Assembly (NCBI RefSeq): GCF_020520425.1
Contig: NC_079489.1
Coordinates: 98,622,810 to 98,686,809, forward strand
Direction of reading: 5' to 3'
Source of the DNA: Spinacia oleracea
Taxonomy: Eukaryota > Streptophyta > Magnoliopsida > Caryophyllales > Amaranthaceae
Length of the DNA stretch: 64,000 nt
The position numbers and the translations under genes were made by a program. Shown one piece after another: positions 34,481 through 46,059 of this stretch; the first letter of the stretch is position 1, and every line of letters starts with the position of its first letter. Below the pieces are notes generated by a model. The model had not been told where the DNA came from. It searched no databases and saw only the letters and a list, made by a program, of their open reading frames with translations.

Positions 34481-34942
34481 ATTGATACGTGTTGTTTAAT
34501 TACTTATTTTATATACTCAAATCGTTTTCAAACTAAAATTATTTATTTTACGGGATGGAGTTGGAATTACTCAGTTTTTCTGATTTTTGGGAGTTCGTCT
34601 CTCTTGTCTCTTTTCTATTTATTTTTGCAGGTTGGTAAAGTTACATGGCTACGAGTGAGGAGACGCTTAGAATAACCACCTAGTCAAGAGACAATTTCTA
34701 TTTCATTTTAAGTGAAACTTTGTTATTTATTTTATGAAGATTGGTTGTATTATTTTATGGGCCACCTTTTAGACCACTTAGTTAATTTTTACTTGAATGA
34801 TTTAAATTGTTAGGTTGCTTTGCATTTATTTTCTATGGAGAATAAATGTAGCAGTGACACTCCCAAGGTTCGGACGATGGCTTTATGAAATAAAAACAGG
34901 GTTTTTGATTATATAGAAGGTCCAAATTTTGGGGGTGTTATA

Positions 34943-36024
34943 AATTGGTATTCGGAGCTTAGGTTTCGGTTCATTTGATGCTAGGATCTTAATATCTTAG
35001 CTTCGAGTTTTAAATTAGGACTAAATGGAATAATTAAGAATTAGGATTAATAAAATAAATTGGGTTTTTTAAGATAAATGAAAATGAGATTAATTAGGTT
35101 CTAATAAAGCCATGAGCGTGTGACGCGAAATGAGTATTATTTTGACATTATGTGAAGTACTTAGTTCTAGTACTACTATGTGTTATTTTCTTTCTTTCTA
35201 TTGTTCTCTAAGTGACCTTGAGAAATAGTATTTCTTAATTGAAGGGCGATAAAAGAGTTTCCCACCCAACCCAACCCCCATGCGAATATGAGACTACATC
35301 ATCATTAGAATTCAAAAGGGAGTACCTCCTAGCTCACAACTCCGAATCGAGCGATTCTTAAGCCTAACTTCATTAGCTTTTCGAGATCTCCGACTTTCAT
35401 GAAGGAACCATTATCTGAAAACGATCACATGATTGCCAAAGGAGGAGACCAGAAGCTCGTGCTACATCCCTTAGCGTGTTATTGGTTACAATGTTTGGGT
35501 TACGTTATCCTTTTTTTCTTTTAACAGATTCCATGCGTAGATGATAATATACGTTACAATTTATTGTTTATAAGTCTACTTCTTCCTTATAATATTAATG
35601 TGTGTGAACTATTAGCTGGTTTATATGATGTGTTATATGTGATCGTATGTCTTGGTAGTAAGCGCATGGCAAGAGTAACACCTTCAAGAGTTAGAGTTTC
35701 GGGGACAAAACTCCTTTTAAGAGTGGTAGAGTGTGATACTAACATATCGGTTCACCATTTTAGTACTTTTTTAAAAAAACGAACTTCTAGTTTTAATTAG
35801 GAAAATCCATATATATTTTAATTAAGGGGTAGTAGTCTAGTAGATGTAATACCCAAGTTTTTATTATCTCTAGTATCCATTATTTGAGCTAACATTAAAG
35901 TTCGAGGACGAACTTTGTTTTTAGAGGGGGTGATTATAATTCTCCGAAGCTTTATTATAAGTGGGTCTTATATGAGAGCTAACTGTAAAGTTCGAGTACG
36001 AACTTTGTTTTTAGGAGGAGTAGA
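34943..36024 (+). other. Internal region of the gypsy-like element
   Basis: Starts with the primer-site-like 'tggtattcggagc' (34946-34958). There are no coding domains. Two copies of 'gttcgagtacgaactttgtt'-type palindromic words occur near 35900 and 35985, the second just before the polypurine-like 'ttaggaggagtaga'. Confidence 0.75.
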
Positions 36025-37951
36025 TGTAATATCCCGAACTTTCGGGTATTTTTTAATAAACTATTTTGGTAACTTAAGATAATTTTACAATTTTAAAATA
36101 AAAGTTTTAATGAGTAAAAAAAAGTATTTTTAGATTGTTTTATAAAGCATCTGAAATTTAGTCTCCTAATTAAACCCTAATCACCGTATGTTATATATAC
36201 TCCCACAAACCTCAAAATTCATGCTGTGTAAATTGACTCCTAAGAAACCCCCGCCTCTCAAAACACAACCGTCTGTCATCTCCTACATCTTCTTTGGCAG
36301 TAGGTATGTGCATCACCTTAATTGCTTTCTGCACTTTAGAAAACCAATCACGTGTCCATCACCATTCACAATTGTCTTGCACTTTGGCTAAAGTTGGGAA
36401 GCATGATAATAATACTTTTAAGGGTAATTTCTTTAATAAGTTGTTAATTGTTCGATTTGCGGTAGTACCTAAGTATTGATTTCGCTCTCGTATTTGTAAA
36501 ATTAAAATATCTTGGCTTATTTTTATAAAACTCAGTCTATTATAATTCAAGGAATACTCTATTTTATCAAATATAGGGATGTTGGAGTAGTATTAGAATG
36601 ATTTGCTTACATATCAACTACCCGATCGATATTAATTTAGGCTCGTTGATGTTGTGTAATCGTAGATGGAGGCTACTTAGGAAACACACAAGGAGACTAC
36701 TAGTTTGAGTACGTGCGCGTTCAAGGTAATTTTCAATGTCCATCATCTTTTAGGTCCCGTTGGTAAAAATATTTTAGACATCAAGTGTTTTGTATATGAA
36801 CTATGTGATTTGAGTTTATGGGTATGTATGAGGTTAGTATTATTATGTAAATCTTAATTGTACTACTAGCATTATTTTACGAGACAACTGTTGGTTCATG
36901 TTTTACAAAGCGGGGTATATTAATTAACGTGAACAATTGTTCTTGATGTACGTTGACGATGGTGGTAAATTTGCTGACCCTTTTAATATCAATCGTCAGT
37001 GGGACAAGTATAAGTCATTATTGAGTTCATTAGCGGGTAGATTATTCGATCGAATGAATGTGATAATGTTGGACTTGGATATGGGCAATACGTCCATTTG
37101 AGTGCTTGTATTGTGTTCTTTTTTTTCCTTTTAACCTTATTAAAATACTAATTACGAAAAGTGTAATCTCAGAGGGAAAAGCTCGTCAGGGTTAGGAACA
37201 GGTTGCCCTTCTAGATGTTGTTCTATCGGTGCATTTTGGTGGAGACCCGGTAGGCTTCTAGTAGGTTTCTATTATTCTGTTAAACTTTCTGCTTAGTCTT
37301 CCTCCTGTTTCTATTGGTGCGCGGTCGTGGAGACCCATAGTCAATTAGTGAGGGGTGTGCACACTAGGGACATTCTGTACTCATCTTACTTTGGCCATTC
37401 TCAAGGGTTACGCGCGACCCTTAGCGTTCTGTTTCTCTCACTTAATTAATATTGATCTTATGTGATAAGTTTAATAATGGAATTATTAAATTGATACGTG
37501 TTGTTTAATTACTAATTTATGTACTCAAATCGTTTTCAAACTAAAATTATTTATTTTACGGGATGGAGTTGGAATTACTCAGTTTTTCTGATTTTTGGGA
37601 GTTCGTCTCTCTTGTCTCTTTTCTATTTATTTTTGCAGGTTGGTAAAGTTATTTGGCTACGAGTGAGGAGACATTTAGAATAACCACCTAGTCAAAAGAC
37701 AATTTCTATTTCATTTTAAGTGAAACTTTGTTATTTATTTTATGAAGATTGGTTGTATTATTTTATGGGCCACCTTTTAGACCACTTAGTTAATTTTTAC
37801 TTGAATGATTTTAAATTGTTAGGTTGCTTCGCATTTATTTTCTATGGAGAATAAATGTAGCACTGACACTCCCAAGGTTTGGACGATGGCTTTATGAAAT
37901 AAAAACAGGGTTTTTGATTATATAGAAGGTCCAAATTTTGGGGGTGTTACA
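36025..37951 (+). mobile_element. 3' LTR of the gypsy-like element
   Basis: Starts TGTAATATCCC and ends GGGGGTGTTACA, 1,927 bp. It is the intact partner of the left LTR and preserves the empty ATTGA target of the nested LTR. Confidence 0.9.
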
Positions 37952-37956
37952 AGTAT

Positions 37957-38329
37957 AATTTAGATTGTTCGACGCCCAAATGAATTTATATATGGGCTAA
38001 GATTGTGAATAAAGTTACATATTATTTCAATTTGAGCTTATTATGTTAATGATTAGAAGTTTGATAATTGTAATTGGAATCACATGGGAAAATGGATGAG
38101 GTCTCAAAATGTGGAAAAATAAAGTTCAGGTCCTGAAAAGTGAAAAAACGAAAAGGTTAGTCCTCAAAATTTAGATGTATTTTAATCTTTTAACCTAAGG
38201 ACGTAACCTTTTAATCGAGGGACCTAAATTTTTAAAGTACTCTAGTTAAACTTGACCGGAAAAGGGGAATGAGGTCCTAAACGGTGAAAAAAAAAAGGTA
38301 TAGGTCCCAAGCGGTGAAAATCCTAAAAG
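37957..38329. other. Spacer with short repeats, no gene
   Basis: Phrases such as 'gaggtcctaaacggtgaaaa' and 'taggtcccaagcggtgaaaa' recur, suggesting a decayed repeat. No coding signal. Confidence 0.5.
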
Positions 38330-38334
38330 GTTAG

Positions 38335-38733
38335 TATTGGAGAACATAATGCAGATGCAAGCATGGATACATCAACACATGATGCAGCTGCATCAAACAT
38401 CAACAAACACAACAAACACAGCAACAAACACAGCAGTGCCTTGCTTGCTGCTTTGGTGACTCAACTGCTCCATCTTGAAGATCGAAGCACACAGATTGCT
38501 GACATGTAATCATTGTACATGGATTGCTGACATGTACTAAGTAGTTAGTTACAAACAGTAGGTTGTTATAACTAACTTTGATCATTCTGATCAAAGCTTC
38601 TTGTATGCTATGCATCTAGTATAAAAGCAAAGCTGATTTGTAGCTTTTGCTGCTTGTAATAAAGGTTTTGTTCTCTCAATAAAATTCTCTCTCTCTCTTT
38701 CTAAATTTGAAGTTCTGATTAAGAACTTCTTCA
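38335..38733 (+). mobile_element. Copia 5' LTR
   Basis: Begins TATTGGAGAACATAATG (TA rather than the usual TG) and ends AACTTCTTCA. It contains a TATA-like 'agtataaaagc' near 38617 and 'aataaa' words near 38660 and 38680. A standard initiator-Met primer site does not follow. Instead there is a short tandem repeat of 'ggccattgatcctgccattt' words. Confidence 0.93.
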
Positions 38734-38944
38734 TTTTTCTTTGGCCATTGATCCTGCCATTTTTCTGCCATTTTTCTTTAAATCCGCAAATCCTGCCATT
38801 TTTCTTTGGCCATTGATCCTGCCATTTTTCTTTAAATCCGCAAATTCTTAAAACTATTTAAATCAGTAGATTGTTAACCAAGTTCAAGTCAACTTGGGAT
38901 TTTCTGTGATTAGTTCTTGTTTGTTTTTGAATTGCTGATCAAAG

Positions 38945-41900
38945 ATGACAGCATTACAAGATCCTAATAGTATTTACTATATACATTCTTCTGTGAATCC
39001 ATATGCAGCCATTGTTTCAGACAAATTTGATGGAGAAGGGTATGCAGAATGGAAAAGAGGTATTCTGCTGGCATCTGCAATCAAGAATAAGGTTGGTTTC
39101 ATTGATGGTAGCTTGCCTAGGCCTTCAGTTGGTCATGCTGATTACCAAGCCTGGGAGAGATGCAACAGCATGGTTGTATCATATCTGTTAAGATCTTTAA
39201 GTCCAATACTAGCTAAGAGTGTAGTGTTTTTGTCTACTGCAAATGAAATTTGGAAGGATCTGGAGGAACGATTTTCAATAACTTCAGGGCCACAATTCTA
39301 TGGGTTACAGCAAAACTTGGGTGAAGTTTCCCAAGGTGATAGCAGTATTACTGAATTTTTTACCAAGATTAAGATGATTTGGGATGAATTGAGCAGTGCA
39401 AAGGCAATTCCAGCATGCATTTGTTCTGGTTGTTCATGCAATGTCAGTCAGAAGTTCTTGCAAGATAAAGAAGAAGAGAGATTAGTTCAGCTTTTGATGA
39501 AACTACATAAGAAGCACTCACAAGTGAGAACCAACATTCTAATGATGAATCCTCTACCAAACATTACAACAGCATATAGGCTACTTGTGCAAGATGAAAG
39601 GCAACAGAAAATGTCTAAAGATCAAGAAACTAAGCCTATGGTCTTTTCTGCTATGAACAATGATGACATAAGGAATCCTCAAGGAAGTTACAAGGGTTTT
39701 CAACCAAGAGTTCTGCAAGGCCCTGGTAATCACAAATTTGCAGTGTAAACAAGAGAAACTCTTACAGTTGTAGTCATTGCAACATGACTGGACACACAGT
39801 TGATAAGTGCTGGAAGCTTCATGGCTATCCACCTCATATCAAGAACAAAAAGTTTGCTGGAGTAATGCAGAGCAGTGATGAGATGGAACAAGATGAAAAT
39901 GTCACTCACATTTCAGAAGAACAATACCAACAGTTTTTGAGTTTGATCAATAATCCAGACAAGCCATCTGATTCCAGAGTAAACATGGCAGGTACTTGTT
40001 TGATTACTTCTTTTAATTCAAAGTGGATTATTGATAGTGGAGCCACTGACCACATATGTTCAAACCTAGACTTATTTCTTTCTCACACTGCTGTTAGAAA
40101 AGGCACAAAAACCATTACAGTAGCTGATGGTAAGAAAGTTTGTGTCACACACATTGGAGATGTTAAAATTGGTAGTGGTATCATCCTTCAAAATGTTCTT
40201 CATGTTCCTAGTTGTCAGTTCAATCTGATATCAACCCATAAGCTATGCAAAGACTTATCCTGTGATATTGTTTTCACTCATGATAAGTCTTTAATCCAGG
40301 GTCATTCTCAGAACAGTACAATGGTTCTTGGTGAGATTGAATCAGGGTTGTATGCAGTTGTTGAAGAAGGCTTCGAACATGGGAAAATTACAGAATAAAG
40401 ACACCTCAACCACAGAAGTTCTAGCAGCAGTTAGTGAAGATGCTAAGTTGTGGCATTTAAGAATGGGTCACTTACCTTTTGACAAACTACACCTAGTTAA
40501 TAAGAGTTTGCCATCTGTTGGTAGGCATTGTGACACTCTTTGTCAGATTTGTCCCAAGGCAAAACAGTGTAGACAATCTTTTACAATTAGTCAAACTAAG
40601 TCAGTCAAGTGTTTTGATTTGCGTCACATAGATGTTTGGGGACCTTACAAGGCACAAACACATGACAATTGTACTTACTTTCTTACAATTGTAGATGATT
40701 ACTCAAGAAATACATGGACTTTTCTTATGAAACACAAGTCAGATTCTGTTGATATTTTGAGCAATTTTTTGAACTATATTCATACCCAATATGGCACCAA
40801 GGTTAAGTGTTTTAGGACTGATAATGCCAAAGAATTATGTGAAGGAAGATTTTTTTCTTTATATCACAGTCAAGGCATTAAACACCAGAAGAGTTGCACA
40901 TACACTCCACAGCAGAATGGAGTGGTTGAAAGAAAACACAGACATCTTTTAGAGACTGCCAGAGCTCTTTACTTCCAATCTAGACTACCAGTGAGGTTTT
41001 AGGGGGAATGTTTGCTTACAGCAACACATCTTATTAACAGGATGCCTCTGAGTAGTATTCAGTTTGAGATTCCTTTTGAAAGATTATACAAAACATCAGT
41101 TAGTCTAGATCATTTAAGAGTCTATGGTTGTCTTGGTTATGTGTCTACAATTAAAGCACATAGATCAAAGTTTGACCCTAGATCAACACCTTGTGTTCTG
41201 ATTGGTTATCCACCAGATCAAAAGGGATACAAAATGCTAAACTTAGAAACAAAACAGATTACTATTTCCAGAGATGTTGTTTTTCATGAAAAACATCTTC
41301 CATTTCATGCTTCTGCTACTCAAAACACAAACCACAATCCCATTTTTCTTCCAATCAACATACCTTTTGATCTTGACACCAATTTTAATATTCCTGATAT
41401 TTTTCACATCACAGAATCTGACACAACAGAACCTACTACATCTGAACCTTCTTCCCCTATCTCCCATACTTCTGACATTTTATCCAACCAAACAACAGCC
41501 TCAAACACTTTATCCAACCAAACAACAGACTCAAACACTCTTAATCAATCTACTTCTCATTCTTCTACACCTCAAACTGTTCCAAATCCCATACGAACAA
41601 GACAATCCACTAGAAACCACAAATCCCTAGCTTGGCTAAATGACTATATCTGTGTAGTTTCACACAACAGTTGGTGCAATGTTGTGGCTTACAATGATTT
41701 ACCAGCTTTGCACAAAGCTGTAGTAAATCAGATTGTTAAAGAAACTGAACCAGTTAGCTATTTTGAAGATTCTCAATCTCATGATTGGATCTTAGCCATG
41801 GATAAGGAGCTTGAAGCTCTTACTTCTAATCATACCTAGGAAATTTGTGTTCTTCCCAAAGGCAAGAAACCAATTGGTTGCAAGTGGGTCTACAGAGTAA

Positions 41901-43465
41901 AAATGAAGAAAGATGGGTCTGTTGAAAGGTACAAAGCTCGACTTGTGGCTAATTGTTTTACACAAAAGTATGGAGTGGATTATGAGGAGACTTTTTCTCC
42001 TGTGGTTAAAATGGCTACAGTGAGGTGTCTCATTGCTTTAGCAGTAACTAATGCCTGGACAGTACATCAACTTCACATCAACAATGCTTTTCTACATGGT
42101 GATCTGACTGAAGAAGTGTATATGAAGGTTCCATAAGGTATTCCTAACCCAGATAACAAAGTGTTTAGGCTTAAGAAGTCACTGTATGAGTTAAAACAAG
42201 CCAGCAGGCAATGGTTTGCCAAACTCACTTCTGAACTGCTCATTCTTGGTTTTATTCAATCAAAGAACGACTATTCTTTGTTTATCAAAAGAACTCATAA
42301 TACTCAGACCTTGGTCGCTGTATATGTTGATGACATTTTGATCACTGGTCCAAATGATGCAGAGATTGCAGCTTTGAAAGCTCATTTACACCAGAAGTTC
42401 AGTATCAAAGATTTGGGAGAACTGAACTATTTTCTAGGCATTGAAATTTCAAGAGTTCAGAATGGTGTTATTCTCACTCAGTCAAAATTCACAAGAGAAC
42501 TTCTCTCAGATTGTGGCTTGGATGTTTCCAAAATAGCCAAAACACCACTTCCAGTTAAGCTAAAGTTGACTGCATTGGAGGATGAACCTTATACAGACCC
42601 TACTCAGTACAGATGTTTGGTTGGTAAGCTCAACTTCTTAACACACACCAAACCTGATTTATCTTATGCAGTACAAACACTAAGTCAATTTATGCAGTCT
42701 CCTAAGGTATCTCATCAGCAAGCATTACATCATCTGCTTAGATATGTTGCACATACAGTGGGACAAGGCATCACTATCACTTCTTCTTCTCAGTGAACTC
42801 TGCAGGGTTATTGTGACTCTGACTGGGCTGCTTGCCCTGACACCAGAAGATCAGTCACTGGCTATATTATGCTTCTAGGAAATAGTCCAATTTCATGGAA
42901 GTCAAAGAAGCAAAGCACCATATCAAGATCATCTCCTGAAGCTGAATACAGAGCCATGGCTGTAGCAGCTTCAGAAATTACATGGCTGGTCAGGTTATTA
43001 CAAGAAATGGGGTTATCTAACCTTGCTCCTATACAACTTAAGTGTGACAATCAGTCTGCCATACACATTGCTAAGAATCCTGTTCACCATGAGAGAACAA
43101 AACACATAGAGTTGGATTGTCATTTCACAAGAGATAAGGTTCTTGAAGGCCTTATTGAACTAACTTATGTCCCTACTAGTGCTCAACTTGCTGATGTTCT
43201 TACCAAAGTTCTATCCTCTCCTCAAAATTCTGAACTACTGTCCAAGCTAGGAATGCTTCCTATTGAACCACTCCCTAGCTTGAGGGGGACTATTGGAGAA
43301 CATGATGCAGATGCAAGCATGGATACATCAACACATGATACAGCTGCATCAAACATCAACAAACACAACAAACACAGCAACAAACACAGCAGTGCCTTGC
43401 TTGCTGCTTTGGTGACTCAACTGCTCCATCTTGAAGATCGAAGCACACAGATTGCTGACATGTAA
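38945..43465 (+). pseudogene. Copia gag-pol polyprotein (two frameshifts, four stops)
   Basis: From ATG 38945: gag domain ('FDGEGYAEWKRGIL', retrotran_gag/UBN2 type), zinc knuckle '[14 protein letters not shown]' after a frameshift near 39742, protease '[12 protein letters not shown]', then after a frameshift near 40395 the pre-integrase 'LWHLRMGHL', integrase core ('HIDVWGP', '[13 protein letters not shown]', 'FRTDNAKEL', '[14 protein letters not shown]'), RT ('CKWVYRVK', 'YVDDILITG') and RNase H ('GYCDSDWAACPDTRRS', 'SSPEAEYRAM'). Stops are TAG 41000-41002, TAG 41837, TAA 42134 and TGA 42794; beyond the second frameshift everything stays in one frame. The frame ends 58 codons inside the 3' LTR. 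Confidence 0.95.
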
Positions 43466-43693
43466 TCATTGTACATGGATTGCTGACATGTACTAAGTAG
43501 TTAGTTACAAACAGTAGGTTGTTATAACTAACTTTGATCATTCTGATCAAAGCTTCTTGTATGCTATGCATCTAGTATAAAAGCAAAGCTGATTTGTAGC
43601 TTTTGCTGCTTGTAATAAAGGTTTTATTCTCTCAATAAAATTCTCTCTCTCTCTCTCTTTCTAAATTTGAAGTTCTGATTAAGAACTTCTTCA
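43291..43693 (+). mobile_element. Copia 3' LTR
   Basis: Near-identical to the 5' LTR, preceded by the polypurine tract and followed by the GTTAG duplication. Confidence 0.95.
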
Positions 43694-44003
43694 GTTAGAC
43701 CCCATGTATTAGCTTAACTCGTATTTCTTGTGTCAAAAAAATAAAAATAAAAATCATTTTATTGTGAAAATTAAACCCCTTATATGTTCCCAAAGGAGAA
43801 GAAAGAAAGAAAGTTCCAAAAACACTTGAGTTTGAATAAGAGAAACAAACAATATAAAAAAATAAAACACAAAGGCGTATAGTCCTTATATAGTAATGCC
43901 AACCTTTTGTATCTGGCGTTCTTATGAAACAACCCATATGAATCAACTGTAAGTAAATTTGAACCATTGTAATTAATTGGCGTTATCCCATTGATGATAG
44001 GGG

Positions 44004-44010
44004 TATATAT
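44004..44010 (+). promoter_or_regulatory. Candidate TATA box of the GPX-like gene
   Basis: 'tatatat' about 137 bp upstream of the start codon, a plausible core promoter distance given a leader of about 100 bp. No other promoter element was identified between the Copia element and the gene. Confidence 0.4.
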
Positions 44011-44146
44011 TACTTAGTTTTACCCCTTTCACGCCACAAATTCTAATCAAAGTCATCATTTTGAATTCCAAATTCGCCATACTTCACCTATATGCCGAGG
44101 TAAGGGAAAACAAAAAGGCCAGGTTTTTTGTTTTCTCTTATCTTCA

Positions 44147-44595
44147 ATGGGTCTTGTTGAATCCGTTCCTGAAAAATCTGTACATGAATTTATCGTCAAG
44201 GTACTTTCAATAGATATCTTTATGAAATTGTATGAACTTTCTCCTTATAAAAATTAACAAGATCATAATGTTTTTAATGTTTTTAATGAACCAGGACTAT
44301 AGGGGAAAGGATGTTGATCTGAGTATCTATAAAGGAAAGGTTCTCCTCATTGTCAATGTTGCTTCCAAATGGTAAACTCCCTAAACGCTTTTTATGATTT
44401 TTGTCTTAATTATTATTGATTTGTATTTGTCAATCCACCTAAATATCTTTGGTTTTTTGCATGTTTTTTCATGAATAGTGGGTTCACCAATATACAAGTG
44501 CCCCAATTAACCGAACTTTACAAGAAGTACAAAGATCAAGGTGTGTTTTTTATCCGGAAATATATATATATATATATTTAATTATAATACCAACA

Positions 44596-44631
<36 letters not shown>

Positions 44632-46059
44632 TGTTGGTATTATAATTAAATGCTAAAAAGATCATTTTTTGAAGGGCTTTTTAAGGATTTTCTTAAGTGA
44701 TTTAAGGATATTTTTTTCCCTTTAGACGCGGTGAAAGTTGGACACTTGATGCACCTTATTGATACCGCCACTGCTTTGGGTTGTATACAATACAATAATT
44801 AACACAAACTTATTAATATGATAAAGTTGTCTATTCTCTATAGCCAACAACTACTAATTTCAACTCAACGTGAAAGTATAAATTGGGTCGTTTTGTGTTG
44901 TTAGATGTAGAAACTAAGAAGTGGGCAACTTTTTATTGTATTACCAAGTTTGTGTTGATGGGTATATAGTCTATAGACGGCCTAAGATGTTAATGGAAGT
45001 CATTCTCTCTTTTTATTGCCTGATATTAGTCGGATTTCTTAACGTTACTAGTTTTACAATATGGTGGAATACCCTTTAAATTAACTTAGTATAAAAAAGG
45101 TAACACGGGTTGTTCCAGGTTTTGAAGTATTGGCATTTCCGTGCAATCAATTTCTTTATCAATCTCCAGGAACAAGTGAACAACAAAGAAAGTTTGCTTG
45201 TGAGAGATTCAAGGCTGATTACCCGGTTTTTCGTAAGGTATTTTAATTAGAACAACCCACTCAATACCAATTTCAATTTTATCCCCAAACTATTAAGATT
45301 TTTAAATTTTTGTAACAGGCATGCGTAAATGGTCCTAAAACACTTCCTCTTTACAAATTCCTCAAAGCAAGTAAAATTAATGGTGAGACCGAATGGGCTA
45401 ATCGTGTCAAATGGAACTTCACCAAATTCCTTATCGACGTAGATGGAAAAGTTATTTATCGCCGCGGCTTAAATACACCGCCTTTCAAGATGGAGGTATT
45501 TCAGATCTCAGTTAACTGTTTAACTACGAGGGCATGCATTAAAATCTACTTATTCTTTTTATTTTATATAATGACGACTACGTTACTTGAACTCTTCATT
45601 TTATCCCAATTATTCATATCGAATTCTTGACATTCAGATATGGGTATGGTCACCAGACACTTCATTTTGGTCCAAAATCATAAATATTTTCACAAAATAG
45701 CTGAATTGAACATTTGGAGACGTACGCGTGTCCGATATGGATATCCGAATCCGAATAACATAGCTCGTTTACGTATTTTCATGCTCTTGAAAATACATAT
45801 TTGACCTTAATAAGTCACGTATTTCTAAAAACCTATCATTTAAAAGATGCATATTGATTTGAAATATTCATTTAAAATGGTGAGAGTTGATGAACGGATA
45901 TACTATCATGGGACGCTAGGCAAACATGCATATGATTGCATATTATTTTTCATAACCTAAAGTGCAGAAGTTTAATTATTTAAATAAATTTGATAAATGC
46001 AGGATCGTATTGTAAAAGCATTAGAAGATAGAGCAGCCAGAACACAAACCAAGTACTAA
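44147..46059 (+). CDS. Glutathione-peroxidase-like thiol peroxidase, six exons, 181 aa
   Basis: Exons 44147-44200, 44295-44371, 44479-44540, 45119-45237, 45319-45495 and 46003-46059 join with GT..AG introns into 181 codons. The protein keeps the peroxidatic Cys44 in 'NVASKCGFTN', Cys73 and Gln79 around 'FPCNQF', the resolving Cys92 in 'FACERF', and Trp136-Asn137 in 'KWNF', so the Cys/Gln/Trp/Asn tetrad is complete. Plant enzymes of this family are Cys-type and reduce peroxides mainly with thioredoxin. There is no evident transit peptide, so a cytosolic site is likely. Odd points: 'NQFLYQSPG' where the family usually has an acidic residue before PG, and a divergent C-terminus '[16 protein letters not shown]'. 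It is probably a diverged paralogue. A polyadenylation-like 'aataaa' lies near 46269. Confidence 0.93.
44562..44652. repeat. Palindrome with AT microsatellite in GPX intron 3
   Basis: 'taattataataccaacattc' on the left is exactly mirrored as its reverse complement 'gaatgttggtattataatta' on the right, separated by an (AT)n tract. The arms of about 25 bp plus AT core could form a long hairpin. It may be a MITE remnant or an AT-driven inverted duplication. Confidence 0.9.

Larger units (their letters stand above)
31634..34942 (+). mobile_element. 5' LTR of the gypsy-like element (contains nested LTR)
   Basis: Runs from TGTAATACCCC to TGTTATA. Without the nested 1,373-bp LTR and its 5-bp duplication it is about 1.93 kb, matching 36025-37951 nearly base for base. 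Both copies hold a 51-codon open frame starting 'MYVDDGGKF' (32557-32712 here). Confidence 0.88.
31634..37951 (+). mobile_element. Large-LTR gypsy-like element, non-coding interior, 6.3 kb
   Basis: Two direct repeats of about 1.93 kb (31634-34942, which contains a nested solo LTR, and 36025-37951) flank 1.08 kb of non-coding DNA. LTRs start TGTAATACCCC or TGTAATATCCC and end GGGGGTGTTACA (TATA in the left copy). A mutated initiator-Met primer site 'tggtattcggagc' follows the left LTR, and a purine-rich 'aggaggagtaga' precedes the right. The flanks AGTAG and AGTAT match at 4 of 5 positions. With no gag or pol it is a LARD-like non-autonomous copy, or internally deleted. Confidence 0.88.
38335..43693 (+). 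mobile_element. Complete Ty1/Copia retrotransposon, 5,359 bp
   Basis: LTRs of 399 bp (38335-38733) and 403 bp (43291-43693) differ by about three substitutions and a CT-repeat length change. The target duplication GTTAG is at 38330-38334 and 43694-43698. The interior carries a Copia-order polyprotein (gag, zinc knuckle, protease, integrase, RT, RNase H) and a polypurine tract 'cttgagggggac' at 43279-43290. LTR similarity indicates recent insertion, but the polyprotein has two frameshifts and four in-frame stops. Confidence 0.97.

Noticed and set aside
41243..41630. Open frames overlapping the Copia polyprotein
   Set aside because: Shadow frames of the integrase C-terminal region, which is the only frame with domain signal.
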